From Candidatus Fonsibacter lacus (GTDB lineage: Bacteria > Actinomycetota > Actinomycetes > Nanopelagicales > Nanopelagicaceae), in assembly GCA_009921625.1 (NCBI GenBank), contig RFXN01000003.1, forward strand, positions 1 to 37,215: DNA of 37,215 bases, in the 5' to 3' direction. Of the stretch, positions 8,346 through 18,534 are shown in pieces. The translations under genes and the position numbers were made by a program. How positions within the stretch are numbered: the first letter of the stretch is position 1; each line of letters opens with the position of its first letter. The notes beneath the pieces were generated by a model. The model saw only the letters and a list, made by a program, of their open reading frames with translations. It ran no database searches and was not told the origin of the DNA.

Positions 8346-11300
8346 GTTGCGTTGAAATATTTAGCTTCGGGGTGATGAACGATGATGGCAGAGGTGCTTT
8401 GCTCTGGATGTAACTGAAATTCTTCAGAGAGAATTACGCCGATGCGCTCTGGTTGAAGCAGTTCGCATAGTTGGGTTTGTTGAGTGAGATCAGGGCAAGC
8501 TGGGTACCCGAATGAATAACGTGAACCTCGATACCCTTGATCAAGAATGGCATCTAATTGAGAGCTGTCTTCGGTTCCAAATCCTAATTCCGCACGGATT
8601 CGAGCATGCCAATACTCGGCTAGCGCCTCAGTTAACTGAACAGAGAGCCCATGCAACTCTAAATACTCTCGGAATCTATTTTGAGCGAAGAGTTCTGCTG
8701 TAGCACCGCTTACTGCTTCGCCCATTGTCACGACATGAAAGGCAACAACATCTATTTCGCCACGCTCTTTTGAAGCGAAGAAATCTGATAAACAAAGCCG
8801 TCGATCTCTGCGCTGACGTGGGAAAGTTAACCGAGAGATTTCCCGCATTGCACCTGGCTCTTGGGGGTCAAGAATTACTAAATCATTACCTTCGCTGAAG
8901 CAAGGGAAATAGCCATAGACAACCGCCGCTTCTATCCAGTTTTTAACTTGAATATCATTGAGAAGTTGGCGCAATCTCGGACGCCCCTCTTCCTCTGCCA
9001 TCTGTTCAAAACTTTTCCCACCCTTCAATCCCCACTGTCCAACATAAAGCGCACGCTCATCAAGCATGCTGGAATAGTCATTGAGCGGAATTCCCTTCAC
9101 GACACGTGAACCCCAAAATGGAGGATTTGGAATGGAGTTGTCGCTCTGCACATCGCTCCGATTGGTGTCGACCAATTCTGAGTTTTCTTGTTTAGCAATT
9201 TTGGTACGTCGTTTTCGAAGTTCTGGCAATTCCGCTCCTGGCTCACCACGTTTAATCGCCATAAGTCGATCCATTAATTCCAAACCTTCAAACGCATCCC
9301 GTGCATAACGAACAGTTCCATCAAATTGTTCAGCTAAATCTTGTTCAACAAACGCTCGAGTAAGGGCTGCCCCGCCAAGAATTACCGGCCATTTCTCTGC
9401 CAACCCGCGCGAGGTCAATTCCTCCAGATTTTCTTTCATGATAACTGTTGATTTGACGAGCAAACCGCTCATGCCAATGACATCAACGCGCTCTTTTTCA
9501 GCTTCATCGATAATTGTGTTGATCGTCTGCTTAATCCCGATGTTGTGTACGTTGTAACCATTATTCGAGAGAATGATGTCAACAAGATTCTTGCCGATGT
9601 CATGGACATCACCTTTAACCGTTGCAAGAAGTATTTTTCCTCTGCCGGAAGAATCGCTTTTCTCCATTTTGGGTTCAAGATGAGCCACCGCTCTTTTCAT
9701 GACCTCAGCGCTTTGAAGAACGAACGGTAATTGCATTTCCCCTTTTCCGAAGAGTTCGCCAACAGTTTTCATGCCATCAAGCAAGAGATTATTTATTATG
9801 TCGAGCGGACTCATTCCCTCTGAGAGGGCTTGTTCCAAATCTTCCGCTAAACCAGTGCGCTCTCCATCAATAATTCTCTGTTTGAGGCGATACGGCAGAG
9901 CGAGCGCCGCGAGTTGTTCGGCTCGGGAATTTCGAGAGGAGGCAACCTCCACCCCTTCAAAATGCGCAAGGAAGGCGGTTAGAGGGTCATGAATCAGGTT
10001 TCCAGAGTTATCATCATATTTTCTTCGATCATAAATGAGATCTAGCGCCAATTCTCGAGTCTTTTCTTCAATCCGAGCGATTGGCGTAATTTTCGATGGA
10101 TGAATAATGGCGGAGGTTAACCCTGCTGCAACTGCTTCACTCAGGAAGACAGAGTTAAGAATAATTCGAGCTGCGGGATTGAGGCCGAATGAAACATTAC
10201 TGACTCCGAGTACGGTTTGAACTTCTGGAAAGAGCGCGCGAATTTGTTTGATGGCTGCCAAGGTTTCAATACCATCACGGCGAGTTTCTTCTTGCCCAGT
10301 TGCGATTGGAAACGTCAGGGAATCAATTAAAATATCGCTGGTTTTTAGCCCCCAGTTTTCGGTGAGGTCTTTAATCAACCGGACAGCAACTTTCACCTTC
10401 CATTCAGCCGTTCGCGCCTGTCCTTCTTCATCAATTGTTAAAGCAACAACTGCAGCACCATGCTCTTGAACTAAGGGCATAATTTTTGCAAAACGGGAGG
10501 TTGGTCCATCGCCATCTTCATAATTCACTGAATTAATGACCGCTCGGCCACCAAGCTTTTCTAGTCCAGCTTGTAAAACAGCTGGTTCAGTGGAGTCCAA
10601 AACAATGGGGAGGGTAGAGCTCGTTGCAAATAGTTCTGCTAATTTTTTCATGTCAGCAACACCATCGCGCCCGACATAATCAACGCATAGATCGAGCATG
10701 TGCGCACCTTCTCGAATCTGCTCTTTTGCGATCTCGAGGCATTCCTGCCAGTTCTCCGCTAACAGCGAGTCTCGGAATGCTTTAGAACCATTTGCGTTTG
10801 TTCGCTCCCCAATTGCAAGATAAGCATTTTGCTGTCTAAATGAAGTGTGTTGATAAAGAGAGGCCGCGCCGGAATCCACAGTGATTTTTCTTTTTGGGAT
10901 ATTACGATTCCGCTCCCTGAAAATCTTCACAACTTCAGCAAGGTGGGCTGGAGTGGTGCCGCAGCAGCCGCCAATAATGTTTAATCCATAATCATCAACA
11001 AATACCGCCAAGCTTTTAGCAAGTTCTTGGGGTGATAGCGGATAACGCGCTCCCCCATTTTCAAGTATTGGCAAACCTGCATTTGGCATACATGAGAGCA
11101 TCGTGCTGGCTGATTGCGAGAGCTGTCGAAGATGTTCACTCATCTCAGCAGGTCCAGTTGCACAATTGAGTCCAATCACATCGATTCCGAGAGGCTCTAG
11201 CGCTGTTAGCGCCGCACCAATTTCACTTCCAAGGAGCATGGTTCCAGTTGTTTCAACTGTAACTTGTGCCATCAGTAATAAATCTTTTCCCGATGCAGTT

Positions 11301-11830
11301 ATGGCAGCGCGACTCCCGTTAACTGCAGCTTTTGTCTGCAATAAATCTTGAGAGGTTTCAATAAGAAGCGCATCTGAACCTCCATCAATCAAGCCTCGAG
11401 CGCACTCTTCATATGCATCACGAAGCGTTGCATATGTTGTATGTCCTAATGTGGGCAATTTCGTTCCGGGGCCAATGGAGCCAAAGACCCAACGTCTCTC
11501 ACTCTCTGAAAATTCATCAGCCACCTCTCGTGCAAGCTTTGCGCCTGCGAATGCAAGTTCATAGATTCGATCTTCAATTCCGTATTCAGCAAGATTGCCA
11601 AAATTGGCGCCAAAGGTGTTGGTCTCAATGCCATCCACACCTACTTCAAGGTAAGCGCGGTGCACTTTCTTGACCATCTCAGGTGCGCTCACATTGAGGA
11701 TTTCATTGCACCCTTCATGCCCCTGAAAATCGGCCAGAGAAGGATTCTGCTCTTGTAGCATCGTGCCCATCGCCCCATCGACGATAAGGACCCGAGCCTG
11801 TTCGGTGAGGGTTTCGCGAAGGGTTTTCAT
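8342..11830 (-). CDS. metH: Cobalamin-dependent methionine synthase
   Basis: 1162 aa; DGAMGTMLQ, GGCCGTTPAHL, GERTNANGSKAFRD, B12-binding KGDVHDIGKNLVDIIL, C-terminal activation domain. Confidence 0.97.
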   Translation of the reverse strand: MKTLRETLTEQARVLIVDGAMGTMLQEQNPSLADFQGHEGCNEILNVSAPEMVKKVHRAYLEVGVDGIETNTFGANFGNLAEYGIEDRIYELAFAGAKLAREVADEFSESERRWVFGSIGPGTKLPTLGHTTYATLRDAYEECARGLIDGGSDALLIETSQDLLQTKAAVNGSRAAITASGKDLLLMAQVTVETTGTMLLGSEIGAALTALEPLGIDVIGLNCATGPAEMSEHLRQLSQSASTMLSCMPNAGLPILENGGARYPLSPQELAKSLAVFVDDYGLNIIGGCCGTTPAHLAEVVKIFRERNRNIPKRKITVDSGAASLYQHTSFRQQNAYLAIGERTNANGSKAFRDSLLAENWQECLEIAKEQIREGAHMLDLCVDYVGRDGVADMKKLAELFATSSTLPIVLDSTEPAVLQAGLEKLGGRAVINSVNYEDGDGPTSRFAKIMPLVQEHGAAVVALTIDEEGQARTAEWKVKVAVRLIKDLTENWGLKTSDILIDSLTFPIATGQEETRRDGIETLAAIKQIRALFPEVQTVLGVSNVSFGLNPAARIILNSVFLSEAVAAGLTSAIIHPSKITPIARIEEKTRELALDLIYDRRKYDDNSGNLIHDPLTAFLAHFEGVEVASSRNSRAEQLAALALPYRLKQRIIDGERTGLAEDLEQALSEGMSPLDIINNLLLDGMKTVGELFGKGEMQLPFVLQSAEVMKRAVAHLEPKMEKSDSSGRGKILLATVKGDVHDIGKNLVDIILSNNGYNVHNIGIKQTINTIIDEAEKERVDVIGMSGLLVKSTVIMKENLEELTSRGLAEKWPVILGGAALTRAFVEQDLAEQFDGTVRYARDAFEGLELMDRLMAIKRGEPGAELPELRKRRTKIAKQENSELVDTNRSDVQSDNSIPNPPFWGSRVVKGIPLNDYSSMLDERALYVGQWGLKGGKSFEQMAEEEGRPRLRQLLNDIQVKNWIEAAVVYGYFPCFSEGNDLVILDPQEPGAMREISRLTFPRQRRDRRLCLSDFFASKERGEIDVVAFHVVTMGEAVSGATAELFAQNRFREYLELHGLSVQLTEALAEYWHARIRAELGFGTEDSSQLDAILDQGYRGSRYSFGYPACPDLTQQTQLCELLQPERIGVILSEEFQLHPEQSTSAIIVHHPEAKYFNAT

Positions 11831-11862
11831 TGGAGTAAGGGTACCTGCTCTACTGTATGAGC

Positions 11863-12714
11863 ATGGAGATCTACTCCCTTCCCGCTCTCAGAGACCCAAT
11901 CATGATTGCGGCCTTTCAGGGTTGGAACGATGCTGGTGAGGCCGCATCAAAAACAGTCGAGCATTTATTGTCACTCTGGCCATCTCAGTTGATTGCGGAA
12001 GTTGAATCAGAGGATTTCTACGATTATCAAGTAAATCGCCCGCAAATATTCTTAGATGACAATGGAGATCGGGAGCTGTCATGGCCAACCACTACGGTGC
12101 ACGCAATTTCTGCTCCTAATTTTGAGCGTGATTTTTTAATTGTGACCGGCGTTGAACCTTCTATGAAGTGGCGCACATTTGTCGGCGAGCTTCTCTCTCT
12201 TGGTGAAGATTTAGATATTTCACTCGTAGTTTCTTTGGGTTCACTGCTTGCCGATGTGCCGCATACCCGCCCTATCCCAGTGACGCTTTCAGCAGCTAAT
12301 TCACTGCTAGCAAAGAAGTTCGATGTTGAGATGAGCCGGTATGAGGGACCAACTGGAATCCTGGGCGCAATTCAAGATGGTTGTAATGCTCGAGATTTAG
12401 ATGCTGTATCGCTCTGGGCCGCTATCCCCCACTATGTTGCGACGCCGCCTTGTCCCAAAGCCACCCTTGCATTATTAAATCGTCTTGAAGATTTACTAGG
12501 AATGAACATCCCTGAAGGCGAACTGCCTGATGACGCTCGGGCATGGGAGTTGGGCGCAACCCAAATCGCCCAAGAAGATAGCGAAATCCTGGAGTATGTT
12601 CAGTCCCTAGAGGAATCAAAAGATGCTGCTGAATTGCCGGAAGCCTCTGGAGAATCAATTGCCCGCGAATTCGAACGTTACTTACGTCATCGCGGAGATG
12701 AAAAAAACCGTTAG
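11863..12714 (+). CDS. PAC2 family protein (proteasome assembly chaperone-like)
   Basis: MEIYSLPALRDPIMIAAFQGWNDAGEAASKTVEHL; HTRPIPVTLSA; YEGPTGILGAIQD. Start at the second ATG (11863) is favoured by the leaderless promoter spacing; the ORF opens at 11857. Confidence 0.88.
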   Translation: MEIYSLPALRDPIMIAAFQGWNDAGEAASKTVEHLLSLWPSQLIAEVESEDFYDYQVNRPQIFLDDNGDRELSWPTTTVHAISAPNFERDFLIVTGVEPSMKWRTFVGELLSLGEDLDISLVVSLGSLLADVPHTRPIPVTLSAANSLLAKKFDVEMSRYEGPTGILGAIQDGCNARDLDAVSLWAAIPHYVATPPCPKATLALLNRLEDLLGMNIPEGELPDDARAWELGATQIAQEDSEILEYVQSLEESKDAAELPEASGESIAREFERYLRHRGDEKNR

Positions 12715-12718
12715 GTTT

Positions 12719-13954
12719 TTAAAGTGCGATACCTAAAGCCGAATCAAGGAATCGACTGAATTGACCAATTTCTGAAGTCTCCCCTACATCTTCGTTCGGT
12801 AGATTGCGTATTCGATCTTTCGCCCACGTATCGATCAAAGTAAAGGCGGCCGGAGTATCTAGATCGTCGCTAAGTCGTTCAGCAATCTTCTCCATCAAAT
12901 CACTTACATCTCCACCATATGGACTAGAGATCGCCTCACGCCACAATGCAATGCGTCTCTGGCTCTGCTTTAGCAATTGATCGCTCCAAGGTCGATCGCC
13001 TCGATAATGTCCAGACAGTAACGCCACCCGAAGTGCAAGGGGTTCAATTCCCTCGTTGCGCATAACAGAAACAAACTTTAAATTTCCTTTTGATTTACTC
13101 ATTTTCTCGCCATTTAGACCGATCATGCCGGTGTGAACAAATCGTTCCGCAAATTCTTTATCTGTCAGAACTTTTCCTTCGGCGGCACACATAGTGTGAT
13201 GTGGGAAATGTAAATCGCTACCACCACCTTGAATTGAAATAGGAGCGGTGAGGAATTTCAAAGCAATGGCGGTACATTCGATATGCCACCCTGGCCTTCC
13301 GCGACCAAATGGAGATGGCCATGAGGGTTCTCCTTCGCGCTCTCCTCGCCAAATTAAGCAGTCCAAGGGATGACGCTTTCCGGTTCGATGTGGATCACCG
13401 CCTCGTTCTGCGAATATTTCGATTTGTTGACCCTCTGAAAGTTGATTGTATGAGGAAAATTGTGGATCAGAGGAGATGTCGAAATAAAGATCGCATTCAA
13501 TTTGGTACACACTTCCTCTCTTTTTCAACTCATTTATCGCATCAATAACCCACGGAATAGTCTCAACTGCACCCATGTACTGATCAGGGGGAATTACTCG
13601 GAGTGCGGTCATGTCATCTCTAAATAGCGCGATTTGATCGGAGGCCAAATCCTCCCAATTCACGTGGTCGCGATTGGCCCTCTCAAGGAGCGGATCATCT
13701 ACATCAGTAATGTTCTGGACATATTCCACTTGTTGACCACGAAGGCGTAAGTACCGGTTAATAACATCGAATGCTAAATAAGTTGCGGCGTGGCCGAGGT
13801 GCGTTGCATCGTAAGGAGTGATTCCGCACACATACATTGAAACTTTCGGTTCAATAACCGGATCTCGTGATTGCGTAATTGAATTATATATTTTTAAGGC
13901 AGGGAATTCCTGATGCGCGAGAGATGGCAAATACACATGCGCCCAAGATTTCAT
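12719..13954 (-). CDS. mshC: L-cysteine:1D-myo-inositol 2-amino-2-deoxy-alpha-D-glucopyranoside ligase (mycothiol biosynthesis)
   Basis: CysRS-like: YVCGITPYDATHLGHAATYLAFDVINRYLR, GGSDLHFPHHTMCAAEG, KMSKSKGN. Confidence 0.93.
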   Translation of the reverse strand: MKSWAHVYLPSLAHQEFPALKIYNSITQSRDPVIEPKVSMYVCGITPYDATHLGHAATYLAFDVINRYLRLRGQQVEYVQNITDVDDPLLERANRDHVNWEDLASDQIALFRDDMTALRVIPPDQYMGAVETIPWVIDAINELKKRGSVYQIECDLYFDISSDPQFSSYNQLSEGQQIEIFAERGGDPHRTGKRHPLDCLIWRGEREGEPSWPSPFGRGRPGWHIECTAIALKFLTAPISIQGGGSDLHFPHHTMCAAEGKVLTDKEFAERFVHTGMIGLNGEKMSKSKGNLKFVSVMRNEGIEPLALRVALLSGHYRGDRPWSDQLLKQSQRRIALWREAISSPYGGDVSDLMEKIAERLSDDLDTPAAFTLIDTWAKDRIRNLPNEDVGETSEIGQFSRFLDSALGIAL

Positions 13955-13998
13955 GTCCGAAGTTTACTTCGTGATCTCTCGTTTTAGCGAAAATACTT

Positions 13999-14706
13999 CT
14001 AAATGGGTGGCCATGGCACAGCTGGCCAATCCTCTGAAGGAGAAGGGAAAACGGAGCTGTCAATCATTCTGTTGATGCGCGCCAGCGTGGCGTCAATTTC
14101 GCTCTCTGTTAACAAATCGACTGCCATATTCCGAAACTCATTAAATCTTCTTCGGATATCGAATAGCTTTTCGAATTCACCTGATGAGAGTGGCTCTTTA
14201 CGCCATTGCCAAAGAACGGTACGCAACTTATCTTCTTCATGAAAACAGACTCCGTGGTCACAGACAAACAACTCTCCCGTTCGCGAAGGTAAGAGGTGAC
14301 CAATTTTCCGGTCGGTATTATTAATAAGAGAATCAAAGATGACCACGGAACGAAGCCGTTCGTCCCGAGATTGTGCTAAATCGATGATGTCTACATTTTC
14401 ATCAATGTCAATCCATTCTTGCACCGAACCTGGCCCAAATGGCCCTTCGCGCAAGGTAGTGAATGGCACCACATTGAATTGACCAAAAACGCTAAACAAA
14501 TAGGCGGCAACTTCTCGAGCGGCTAACGTGCCATCTGGAAAATCCCAAAGCGGTCGTTCGCCCGCTACCGGTTTATAGATCACTGGAATTTCAGGACCAT
14601 CTTCGACAGTTATGTGACCGTAGAGCGTCGCATTTGAGGCATCGACTAATCGTCCGGTGACAGAAAGTTTGCCACTGGAGATTATTTCTCTAACGTCGAT
14701 AACCAT
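13999..14706 (-). CDS. SCO1664-family protein with PI3/4-kinase-like (HipA-like) fold signature
   Basis: IPVIYKPVAGERPLWDFPDGTLAAREVAAYLFS (Lys loop), VVIFDSLINNTDRKIGHLLP (catalytic-loop-like), LFVCDHGVCF (DxG-like). Start MVIDVREI at 14706 favoured over 14724. Confidence 0.83.
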   Translation of the reverse strand: MVIDVREIISSGKLSVTGRLVDASNATLYGHITVEDGPEIPVIYKPVAGERPLWDFPDGTLAAREVAAYLFSVFGQFNVVPFTTLREGPFGPGSVQEWIDIDENVDIIDLAQSRDERLRSVVIFDSLINNTDRKIGHLLPSRTGELFVCDHGVCFHEEDKLRTVLWQWRKEPLSSGEFEKLFDIRRRFNEFRNMAVDLLTESEIDATLARINRMIDSSVFPSPSEDWPAVPWPPI

Positions 14707-15214
14707 TTGCCCTCGGACAAACATGCCCTTGAGGATCTAACGGAGCGCCACAAAATTGACACGGAGGGCGTCCTGCACCGATAAGCGCAAAGGAATCAAG
14801 AGCAAAGATGAGTGCAGCGTCCATGAGAAGAGTAACTCGAAGTAAGGGTGGCCCTTCATCGCTATCTTCAACGATTTCACTCTCATCTCCCCCCTGTGCT
14901 TCGATAATCAATTCTTCATTTTGCGCGTTCCATGTCAAAGAGAGCGCAGTGACTCGAAATTCTTCACTAAATGGCGTTGCGAGCTGCGGTATCACTCTGT
15001 TCTTTCTTTTGAAATCTGCGGCTTTGCCGATCTTTAATTCTTTAAAGAGAGCAACAATCCGTTCTGACAGAATTGCTAATTGGCCCTTCTCTAGCGCAAC
15101 CGAAATATTCCGCCTCCCGTCGACTGCTTGCAGGTAAAACGTTCGTTCTCCTGGCATGCCGACAGTTCCCGAGATAAATCTCTCTGGAAAGGTGAAGTTA
15201 TGTATTTCGCGCAC
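14690..15214 (-). CDS. DUF3090 family protein with C-terminal zinc-ribbon-like motif
   Basis: Actinobacterial DUF3090 pattern; GRPPCQFCGAPLDPQGHVCPRANGYRR C-terminus; overlaps the kinase-like gene. Confidence 0.85.
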   Translation of the reverse strand: MREIHNFTFPERFISGTVGMPGERTFYLQAVDGRRNISVALEKGQLAILSERIVALFKELKIGKAADFKRKNRVIPQLATPFSEEFRVTALSLTWNAQNEELIIEAQGGDESEIVEDSDEGPPLLRVTLLMDAALIFALDSFALIGAGRPPCQFCGAPLDPQGHVCPRANGYRR

Positions 15215-15228
15215 TAGTTCACTTCCTC

Positions 15229-15927
15229 TCAGCCTTTTCCTTCTATTTTCTTTCCGTCGGTAAGTGGGCGGTGCTCTCCGCCAAGTAGTGACTTGAAGTT
15301 GCTGGCAACTATTGAAGATAGCTCGTGTTCTGTTCGATTATATTGAAGAAGTTTTGCCTTACCTTCGCCGAAATGGGCCACAGTTATGGAGCCGGGTTCA
15401 ACTACGAGCGATTGAAAATTATTTAATTCCATATTTAAAATGTTAGAAATTAGAAATTTAATAATATCTCCATGGCTTACAACTATGAAGTTACGATTAT
15501 CTGTTGAAATTTCTTGCAATTGTTTATAGAAATCTGCAACTCGACGCCAAACTGCTGCAAAATTTTCTCCTCGCGGAAAGGTAACTTCTGCAGGGTTCTG
15601 CTGCACCTGTGTCCACAGACTTTCAGTTGCCAACTCCTCAAGCTTGCGACCGCTCCATAACCCATAATCAGGTTCTATGATTCGAGGTTCGGTCTGCACT
15701 GCGATGTTGTTGCCGAACTCTCTGAGCCAGGGGGTAATAGTTTCCAAGCACCGTTCGAGGGGGCTAACAAAAACACGTTCTATGGGTAGTGGTCCGAGTA
15801 ATCGTGCGAGGTTCTTACTCTGCTCAACTCCACTTTGATCAAGCCGAATGCCTGGGTTTTGACCAGCCAAAATTCCATCCGCATTGGCGGTACTACGCGC
15901 GTGGCGAATAAGAATTACCGTGCCCAA
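15229..15927 (-). CDS. Histidine phosphatase (phosphoglycerate mutase-like) family protein
   Basis: LIRHARSTANADGILAGQNPGIRLDQSG, SPLERCLET, VVSHGDIIKF; TTG start preceded by AGGAGG. Confidence 0.87.
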   Translation of the reverse strand: MGTVILIRHARSTANADGILAGQNPGIRLDQSGVEQSKNLARLLGPLPIERVFVSPLERCLETITPWLREFGNNIAVQTEPRIIEPDYGLWSGRKLEELATESLWTQVQQNPAEVTFPRGENFAAVWRRVADFYKQLQEISTDNRNFIVVSHGDIIKFLISNILNMELNNFQSLVVEPGSITVAHFGEGKAKLLQYNRTEHELSSIVASNFKSLLGGEHRPLTDGKKIEGKG

Positions 15928-15980
15928 TGCTTTCCTCCTAGATACTCTCCCACCTAGAGGCTAGCGAAGATAGCGAGGAA

Positions 15981-16916
15981 GTGCAGTCGATGGATATCCG
16001 CCAGTTGGGCGCAAGTGGTCTTCGGGTATCTGCCCTTGGTTTAGGGACGATGACCTGGGGGCGAGATACCGATGAACATGAAGCTGCCGAACAGATGCGG
16101 GCTTTCTTGGATTACGGCGGCACGCTCATCGATACCGCTGCAATTTTTGGCGATGGAGATAGCGAACGGGTTGTTGGTGGACTCCTTAATACGTTGGCGC
16201 CTCGAGAAGAGGTAGTTATCGCCAGCAAAGCAGGGATGACGAAAACGGGGGTTGATAATTCTCGTGGAGCTCTGCTGAAAGATTTAGATGAATCGTTAAA
16301 AAGGTTGCGGACAGATTATTTAGATATCTGGATGGTGCAACGCTGGGATGAAACAGTTCCGTTAGAAGAAACGTTGTCAGCGTTAGAACTTGCGGTTTCA
16401 AGCGGGCGAGTTCGATACATAGGAATTTCGAATTTTTCAGGGTGGCAAACTGCGCGGGCTTTCACTCTTTTAGAACGTTCAATTCCGCTCTCTGTCACTG
16501 AGAATGAATATTCACTACTCAACCGGAGCGCAGAAAACGAATTGCTTCCATGCGCGATAGATGTTGGTTTAGGAGTGCTTGCTTGGTCTCCTCTCGGACG
16601 AGGTGTTCTTACCGGTAAGTACCTCAATGGCGTGCCGGCAGATTCTCGCGGCGCGAGTCCGCATTTGGGCCCATTCGTCTCTCCTTATTTGGAACCGCGA
16701 GCTCGTCAGATTGTGCAAGCGGTAAGTATGGCTGCAGATGGTTTGGGGTCAGCGCCTTTAGAAATCGCACTTGCTTGGGTACGTGATGCACCTGGCGTCA
16801 CAAGTGCGATTGTTGGTGCGCGAAGCGCTGCGCAGTTGCGCGGAATTTTACGGGTAGATGAAATCGAATTGCCGGCTGTTGTCCGCAGCGCTTTGGATGA
16901 TGTGAGCGCGACGTGA
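15981..16916 (+). CDS. Aldo/keto reductase
   Basis: LGTMTWG, GGTLIDTAAIFGDGDSERVVG, DLDESLKRLRTDYLDIWMVQ, GISNFSGWQ; C-terminal SAIVGARSAAQL. Confidence 0.92.
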   Translation: MQSMDIRQLGASGLRVSALGLGTMTWGRDTDEHEAAEQMRAFLDYGGTLIDTAAIFGDGDSERVVGGLLNTLAPREEVVIASKAGMTKTGVDNSRGALLKDLDESLKRLRTDYLDIWMVQRWDETVPLEETLSALELAVSSGRVRYIGISNFSGWQTARAFTLLERSIPLSVTENEYSLLNRSAENELLPCAIDVGLGVLAWSPLGRGVLTGKYLNGVPADSRGASPHLGPFVSPYLEPRARQIVQAVSMAADGLGSAPLEIALAWVRDAPGVTSAIVGARSAAQLRGILRVDEIELPAVVRSALDDVSAT

Positions 16917-17116
16917 TTACCTACGAGTATCACCTTGTGCGGGTTCCTCGAGGAACGAAAAAAAGTGTTGTGCAAAAAATGTTAGCGGAATTCGCAGAAA
17001 GAGATCGTTGGATCTTAGATCGGGTGCGGATTTATCCTGATGGAAGACATCTAGTACAACTTAAGCGAAAAGTTTGGCGACCAGAAATGGAATTCGAACA
17101 ATTACCCCCACTGTAA
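16913..17116 (+). CDS. DUF5703-like small protein
   Basis: 67 aa YEYHLVRVPRGTKKSVVQKMLAEFAERDRWILDRVRIYPDGRHLVQLKRKV; GTGA overlap with the upstream stop suggests translational coupling. Confidence 0.7.
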   Translation: MITYEYHLVRVPRGTKKSVVQKMLAEFAERDRWILDRVRIYPDGRHLVQLKRKVWRPEMEFEQLPPL

Positions 17117-17132
17117 CTTGCCAAAAAAGCCT

Positions 17133-18446
17133 TTAAGCCCGTTGTAAAAAACGATCTAGCGCCTCTGCGCCAAAACGAATCGCAGAGACTGGTACCCGCT
17201 CATCGATTCCATGAAAAAGAGCCATGAAATCAAGTTCAGGTGGCAACTTCAAAGGAGAGAAACCATAACCAGCAATACCTAGTTTTGAAAGGCCTTTATT
17301 GTCAGTGCCGCCACTCATGACATACGGCACCGGAATACCCTCCGGATCACAATCTTTAATAGCGGCACACATGGCATCAACTAACTCTCCGGTAAACGGT
17401 ACTTCTAATGCCACGTCATGAATGATTGGTTTAACGGAAATGTTAGATCCAGCAAGTTCTTTAATAGTTGAAATAAATTCATCTTCAAAACCTGGGAGGA
17501 ATCTCCCATCGATTACGGCGCGAGCGTATTGCGGGATGACATTCTCTTTATAACCTGCAGTGAGCATCGTTGGATTTGCGGTGTTCTGGGTGGTTGCGCC
17601 AATCATTCGAGCCATAGATCCGAGTTCATTAACAATTGCCGCTGGATTCTTCTCATCGAATTCTTTGCCAAGAGTTCGCGCTACCGTAGTGAGAAAGGTG
17701 CGAAGGGTTTCGGTGATTCGTATTGGCCACTGGTGAGTGCCAATGCGTGAAACCGCTTCAGCAATAGCGGTCACGGAATTCTCTTTGTTAACCATGGAGC
17801 CATGCCCTGCTTTCCCCGCTGCGGTCAACTCCATCCAATACATACCTTTTTCAGATGTCTCTACCAAGTAGAGCCGTTTGCCATTACTTAACGTTGCGGA
17901 GAATCCGCCCACTTCAGAAATCGCCTCATTACATCCCGCGAAAGCCTCAGGATGATTTTTAACTATCCAATTAACTCCGTATGTACCGCCAGCTTCTTCA
18001 TCCGCGAAAAATGCAAGGACGATATCTCGTTCCGGAATGTAGCCGCTGCGATACCAATCCTTGGCAACGGCAAGAATCATCGCATCCATATCTTTCATAT
18101 CTACGGCGCCTCTACCCCAAATTTCGCCATCGATAATTTCGCCAGACCAAGGATCTCTTTGCCAATCCGCCGCATCCGCAGGGACGGTATCTAGGTGGCC
18201 GTGGACAACTAAGCCTGGACGCGTGTTATCTCTTCCCTTTATTCGAGCAACAACGTTAACTCTCGTGTCAGCGGACTGATAGATGGTAGGCGTAAGTCCA
18301 CAATCTTTTAGGTAGTCCGCGACATATTCCGCGACTGCACGCTCATCACCTTTGCCCCCACCATGATTGACGCTGGGGATGCGAATTAATTCCTGACAGA
18401 GGCGAACCGCTTCGGCACCAAGTTCTTCATAATCTGTCTCCCGCAT
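17133..18446 (-). CDS. M20/M25/M40 family metallopeptidase (dipeptidase/deacylase)
   Basis: VVHGHLDTVPADAADWQRDPWSGEI, GRGAVDMKDMDAMI, FADEEAGGTYGVNW, MSGGTDNKGLSKLGI. Confidence 0.92.
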   Translation of the reverse strand: MRETDYEELGAEAVRLCQELIRIPSVNHGGGKGDERAVAEYVADYLKDCGLTPTIYQSADTRVNVVARIKGRDNTRPGLVVHGHLDTVPADAADWQRDPWSGEIIDGEIWGRGAVDMKDMDAMILAVAKDWYRSGYIPERDIVLAFFADEEAGGTYGVNWIVKNHPEAFAGCNEAISEVGGFSATLSNGKRLYLVETSEKGMYWMELTAAGKAGHGSMVNKENSVTAIAEAVSRIGTHQWPIRITETLRTFLTTVARTLGKEFDEKNPAAIVNELGSMARMIGATTQNTANPTMLTAGYKENVIPQYARAVIDGRFLPGFEDEFISTIKELAGSNISVKPIIHDVALEVPFTGELVDAMCAAIKDCDPEGIPVPYVMSGGTDNKGLSKLGIAGYGFSPLKLPPELDFMALFHGIDERVPVSAIRFGAEALDRFLQRA

Positions 18447-18489
18447 GGCTCTATCTTCCTACATCGTTCCTAGCTTTCCCATCATTCTC

Positions 18490-18534
18490 GTTATCTCCGT
18501 TATCTCCGTTATCTTCGTTATCTCCCTTATCTCT
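18490..18534. repeat. Five tandem copies of a 9-bp unit (consensus GTTATCTCC; GGAGATAAC on the minus strand)
   Basis: gttatctcc gttatctcc gttatcttc gttatctcc cttatctct read directly from the sequence. Confidence 0.95.

Noticed and set aside
8342-11857. Cobalamin riboswitch upstream of metH
   Set aside because: Only 26 bp separate the metH and PAC2 starts and the promoter spacing is leaderless; no room for a riboswitch.
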